Assembly: GCA_036172015.1 (NCBI GenBank)
Contig: JAVHSE010000014.1
Coordinates: 1-20,589, forward strand
Origin: UBA7396 sp036172015
GTDB taxonomy: Bacteria; Patescibacteriota; Gracilibacteria; BD1-5; UBA6164
Direction of reading: 5' to 3'
Length of the DNA stretch: 20,589 bases
The notes under the pieces: model-generated
Databases searched by the model: none
Seen by the model: the letters and a program-made list of their open reading frames with translations, nothing else
Told to the model about the DNA's origin: nothing
Position numbers and translations under genes: made by a program
Shown here: positions 18,358 through 20,589 of the stretch, in pieces
How positions within the stretch are numbered: the first letter of the stretch is position 1
Layout of the letters: the number at the start of each line of letters is the position of its first letter

Positions 18358-18678
18358 TTATAAAGATTTTATTTCAATTCAAACTCCATTAGGAATATTT
18401 ACTTCTTGTAATAACTCTAATGTTTTTGGAGTTGGTTCAGTTATATCAATAAGTCTTTTATGTCTTCTTATTTCAAACTGTTCTCTTGCATCTTTATTAA
18501 CAAATGTAGATCTATTTACAGTAATTTTTTCTATTTTTGTAGGAAGAGGAATTGGTCCTACTACAATTGCTCCAGAATCTTTTGCAACTAATACTATTTT
18601 TTTTACAGCTTCGTCTAATAATCTATGATCAAAAGATTTTATAGTTATTCTCATTTTTTCTGATGTTTTTTTTGCCAT
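18358..18678 (-). CDS. rpsJ: 30S ribosomal protein S10
   Basis: 106-aa uS10, also the NusE transcription partner. It contains MRITIKSFDHRLLDEAV, GPIPLPTKIEKITVNRS, the conserved loop EQFEIRRHKRLIDI and the C-terminal VNIPNGVGIEIKSL. The last part is reached only by reading TGA as Gly eight codons before the stop. The length fits the family (about 102). It follows tuf by 81 nt, the classical order, but the rest of the S10 operon (rplC, rplD and so on) is missing; rpmB comes next instead. Confidence 0.97.
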
Positions 18679-18718
18679 ATGTTTTTATGTTACATAACAA
18701 TTAATATAAACTAAATGG

Positions 18719-18746
18719 TAAGAAGAAAGATATATCTTTCTTCTTA
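18719..18746. repeat. 28-bp perfect palindrome between tuf and rpsJ
   Basis: A perfect inverted repeat (half-site TAAGAAGAAAGATA) lies in the 81-nt gap. As RNA on the minus strand it forms a strong hairpin but has no U-tract after it. It is better explained as a processing or stability element, or a site of partial attenuation, than as a terminator. Confidence 0.6.
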
Positions 18747-18759
18747 GTATTAAATCATA

Positions 18760-19947
18760 TTAAACTAAAATTTTAGCAACTACTCATGAACCTACTGTTC
18801 TTCCTCATTCTCTAATAGCGAATCTTAATCATTCCGTCATCGCAATTGGAGATTGTAAAGTAACGGTCATTTTAGTATTATCTCATGGCATAACCATTTC
18901 TATACCTTCTGGTAATTCAATATCCCCAGTTACATCAGTAGTTCTGAAATAAAATTGTGGTTTATATCATTTAAAGAAAGGAGTATGTCTTCCTCATTCA
19001 TCTTTTGTAAGTACATATACTTCTGATTCAAATTTAGTATGTGGTTTAATTGATCCTGGTTTAGCAAGAACTTGACCTCTTTCAACATCTTCTCTTTCAA
19101 TACCTCTGAGTAATAATCATGCATTATCTCCAGCTTGACCTTGATCAAGAGATTTGTGGAACATTTCTACTCCAGTACAAGTTGTTTTTCTTGTATCTCT
19201 TAAACCTACTATTTCTATTTCATCTCAAACTTTTACTACTCATTGTTCAATTTTACCAGTAACTACAGTACCTCTTCCTTTAATTGAAAATACATCTTCA
19301 ACTGGCATAAGGAATGTTTTATCTAAGTCTCTTTTTGGAACTGGAACATATGATTCAATAGCAGTAAATAAATCAAGAATTGGTTTTGCAACTCCATCAA
19401 AATCTTTTGGATTATTTAAAGCAGCTAATCCAGATCCTCTAATAATTGGAGTATCATCTCATGGGAAATCGTATTTTGAAAGTAAGTCTCTAATTTCCAT
19501 TTCAACAAGTTCTAACATTTCTTCATCATCAACCATATCACATTTGTTCATAAAAACAACGATATATGGAACTCATACTTGTCTAGATAGTAATATATGT
19601 TCTCTTGTTTGAGCCATTGGCCCATCAGTAGCAGCAACAATTAAGATACCTGCATCCATTTGAGCAGCACCAGTAATCATATTTTTAACATAATCAGCAT
19701 GTCCTGGACAATCTACATGAGCATAATGTCTCGTAGCAGTTTCATATTCAATATGAGCTGTATTAATAGTAATTCATCTTGCTCTTTCTTCTGGAGCTGA
19801 ATCAATTTTATCAAAAGCAGTTACTTCTCAAGTACCAAATTTTGCATTTAATACTGCTGATATAGCAGCTGTAGTAGTAGTTTTCCCATGATCAACATGA
19901 CCAATGGTACCTATATTCATATGTGGTTTAGATCTATCGTAAGCCAT
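18760..19947 (-). CDS. tuf: Elongation factor Tu
   Basis: 395-aa GTPase that delivers aminoacyl-tRNA to the ribosome. It begins MAYDRSKPHMNIGTIGHVDH; the G1 motif GHVDHGKT is at 16-23, followed by the switch segment EERARGITI, DCPGHADY (G3) and NKCDMV (G4). The protein ends GRTVGSGVVAKILV. The length is as expected (E. coli 394). It uses few TGA codons compared with its neighbours, but has them at conserved glycines (the Gly of FGTGEV, REGGRT, GSG). The start is the only Met fitting the family and has no Shine-Dalgarno. It lies 47 nt after the 28-codon ORF and upstream of rpsJ. Confidence 0.98.
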
Positions 19948-19994
19948 AATATTATAATAAAAAAATAAAATAAAAATTTAAAAACAAGAGTAAA

Positions 19995-20081
19995 TTAAGC
20001 TTTGTTTTTTCTCATTTTTTTTGTAATCAATTTTACTGCTCTTCTTAATTTTCTATGAGCATGTCCTGTAAGTCTAGCCAT
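19995..20081 (-). CDS. 28-aa basic peptide, resembles the C-terminus of ribosomal protein S18
   Basis: The tiny ORF encodes a 28-residue peptide starting MARLTGHAHRKLRRAVKL and ending KKMRKNKA. About half its residues are Lys, Arg or His. It starts one base after the stop of the preceding 70-aa ORF (TAATATG), the same junction used by the fecR-cyclase pair. The pattern R-L-T-G-x-x-H-R-K-L-x-x-A-V-K resembles the end of bS18 (R-x-T-G-x-x-x-K-x-Q-R-K-L-x-x-A-I-K-R-A-R). No TGA is present. It could be the detached C-terminal part of the preceding ORF or a separate ribosome-associated peptide. It lies in the tuf-rpsJ gene string, so translation is plausible. Confidence 0.55.
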   Translation of the reverse strand: MARLTGHAHRKLRRAVKLITKKMRKNKA

Positions 20082-20082
20082 A

Positions 20083-20295
20083 TTATATATTGTTAGTTTT
20101 AATTCAGTATTTTTTTAATTTTTTTCATACAATTAAAAATGCATTGCTTAACCATTTAGTTTCTCATTCAATAACGACTCTTTTCTTCAAATTTTCAAAA
20201 TGTTTTATAGCATTTCCAACTTTTGAAGTATTTTTCACTCTTTTTTGATTCACTGCATAATTAAGTCTTCTCGGTCTTTTACTGATACTTGACAT
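20083..20295 (-). CDS. 70-aa basic protein, probable ribosomal protein (S18/S20-like?)
   Basis: A 70-residue Lys/Arg/Asn-rich protein starting MSSISKRPRRLNYAVNQKRV, with AIKHFENLKKRVVIEGETKW and the end GKKLKKYGIKTNNI. Three glycines are TGA. Size, charge and position (first gene before tuf and rpsJ) point to a small ribosomal protein. I cannot assign the family firmly. Joined to the following 28-residue peptide, the sequence GKKLKKYGIKTNNI...ARLTG looks like the middle and end of bS18. The N-terminal KRPRR...AIKHF part is also faintly S20-like. A TATACT box ends five bases before the ATG, after the terminator at 20306. Confidence 0.6.
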
Positions 20296-20305
20296 AAAAT
20301 AGTAT

Positions 20306-20342
20306 AATAAAAATAAAAAATTATTAAGATTTTGCATCTTAA
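20306..20342 (-). terminator. Terminator after tRNA-Ala
   Basis: On the minus strand, ATTAAGAT / ATCTTAAT (8 bp, 5-nt loop) is followed by AATTTTTTATTTTTATT. It ends the tRNA-Asp/tRNA-Ala transcript just upstream of the 70-aa ORF. Confidence 0.7.
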
Positions 20343-20361
20343 TTTTTAAAAAAGGGGAATA

Positions 20362-20438
20362 TGGTGGAGCATAACGGGGTCGAACCGTTGACCTCCTGCG
20401 TGCAAGGCAGGCGCTCTAGCCAACTGAGCTAATGCCCC
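20362..20438 (-). tRNA. tRNA-Ala (UGC)
   Basis: This is a 77-nt cloverleaf with acceptor GGGGCAT/ATGCTCC (with the G3-T70 wobble pair that is the alanine identity element), D-arm TAGCTCAGTTGGCTAGAGC, anticodon loop CTTGCAC (UGC), T-loop GGTTCGACCCC and encoded CCA. Confidence 0.96.
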
Positions 20439-20446
20439 AAAAATAA

Positions 20447-20523
20447 TGGCGAGGATGACGAGATTCGAACTCGCGACCTCAGCAGTGACAGTGCTGCGCT
20501 CTAACCAACTGAGCTACATCCCC
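20447..20523 (-). tRNA. tRNA-Asp (GUC)
   Basis: This is a 77-nt cloverleaf with acceptor GGGGATG/CATCCTC, D-arm TAGCTCAGTTGGTTAGAGC, anticodon loop CTGTCAC (GUC), T-loop AGTTCGAATCT and encoded CCA. It is eight bases upstream of tRNA-Ala and co-transcribed with it. Confidence 0.96.
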
Positions 20524-20546
20524 ATTTCTTGAGTAAAGCGAGTAGG

Positions 20547-20574
20547 ATTATATTAAATATTAAAAATAATGCAA
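20547..20574 (-). promoter_or_regulatory. Promoter of the tRNA-Asp/tRNA-Ala unit
   Basis: On the minus strand, -35 TTGCAT (20569-20574), a 16-base spacer and a perfect -10 TATAAT (20547-20552). The predicted start is near 20540, 17 nt before tRNA-Asp. Confidence 0.65.
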
Positions 20575-20589
20575 ATTTATTTTTCAAAA

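Overview
The window comes from a member of the Patescibacteria/CPR radiation that reads UGA as glycine (translation table 25; Gracilibacteria/BD1-5 or Absconditabacteria/SR1 type). Under the standard code almost every gene appears broken. With TGA read as Gly the fragments join into full-length conserved proteins, and the TGA codons fall on invariant glycines (the GGQ loop of RF1, the first Gly of the IF-2 P-loop, the conserved Gly of a cyclic-nucleotide-binding cassette). All 21 protein genes end in TAA. The sequence is very AT-rich, start codons have no recognisable Shine-Dalgarno sequence, and promoters are sigma70-like with a 16-bp spacer.

Layout. 1-1139, minus strand: a tRNA array (Asn, Ser-UGA, Ser-GCU, CAU-tRNA) upstream of the 5' end of the 16S rRNA gene, which runs off the left edge. 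1242-5255, minus: prfA (RF1), glutaredoxin, HIT-family hydrolase, gyrB. 5378-6517, plus: mnmA, divergent from prfA. 6519-9553, minus: infB and a stand-alone cyclic-nucleotide-binding protein. 9569-11331, plus: khpB/jag-like RNA-binding protein and a TPR-like membrane-anchored protein. 11343-11658: an independent transcription unit for a structured RNA of about 255 nt with its own promoter and terminator. 11631-13036, plus: trigger factor. 13029-16340, minus: a FecR-domain protein and a CHASE2-adenylate cyclase in a one-base-gap operon. 16367-16762, plus: a DivIC/FtsB-like protein. 16792-17549, minus: a T4SS-pilin-like membrane protein and KhpA. 17596-20574, minus: tRNA-Asp, tRNA-Ala, two tiny basic ORFs that together resemble a split ribosomal protein (bS18-like end), tuf, rpsJ, rpmB, tRNA-Leu, rpsP.

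How it fits together. Most of the window is translation machinery (16S, seven tRNAs, RF1, IF-2, EF-Tu, S10, S16, L28, MnmA, KhpA, KhpB, trigger factor). Two parts stand out. The first is a cyclic-nucleotide signalling set: an envelope FecR/CHASE2 sensor-cyclase pair plus a separate cNMP-binding protein without a DNA-binding domain. The second is an unassigned structured RNA between the TPR gene and tig. No tRNA-Gly(UCA), CRISPR array, insertion sequence or prophage was seen.
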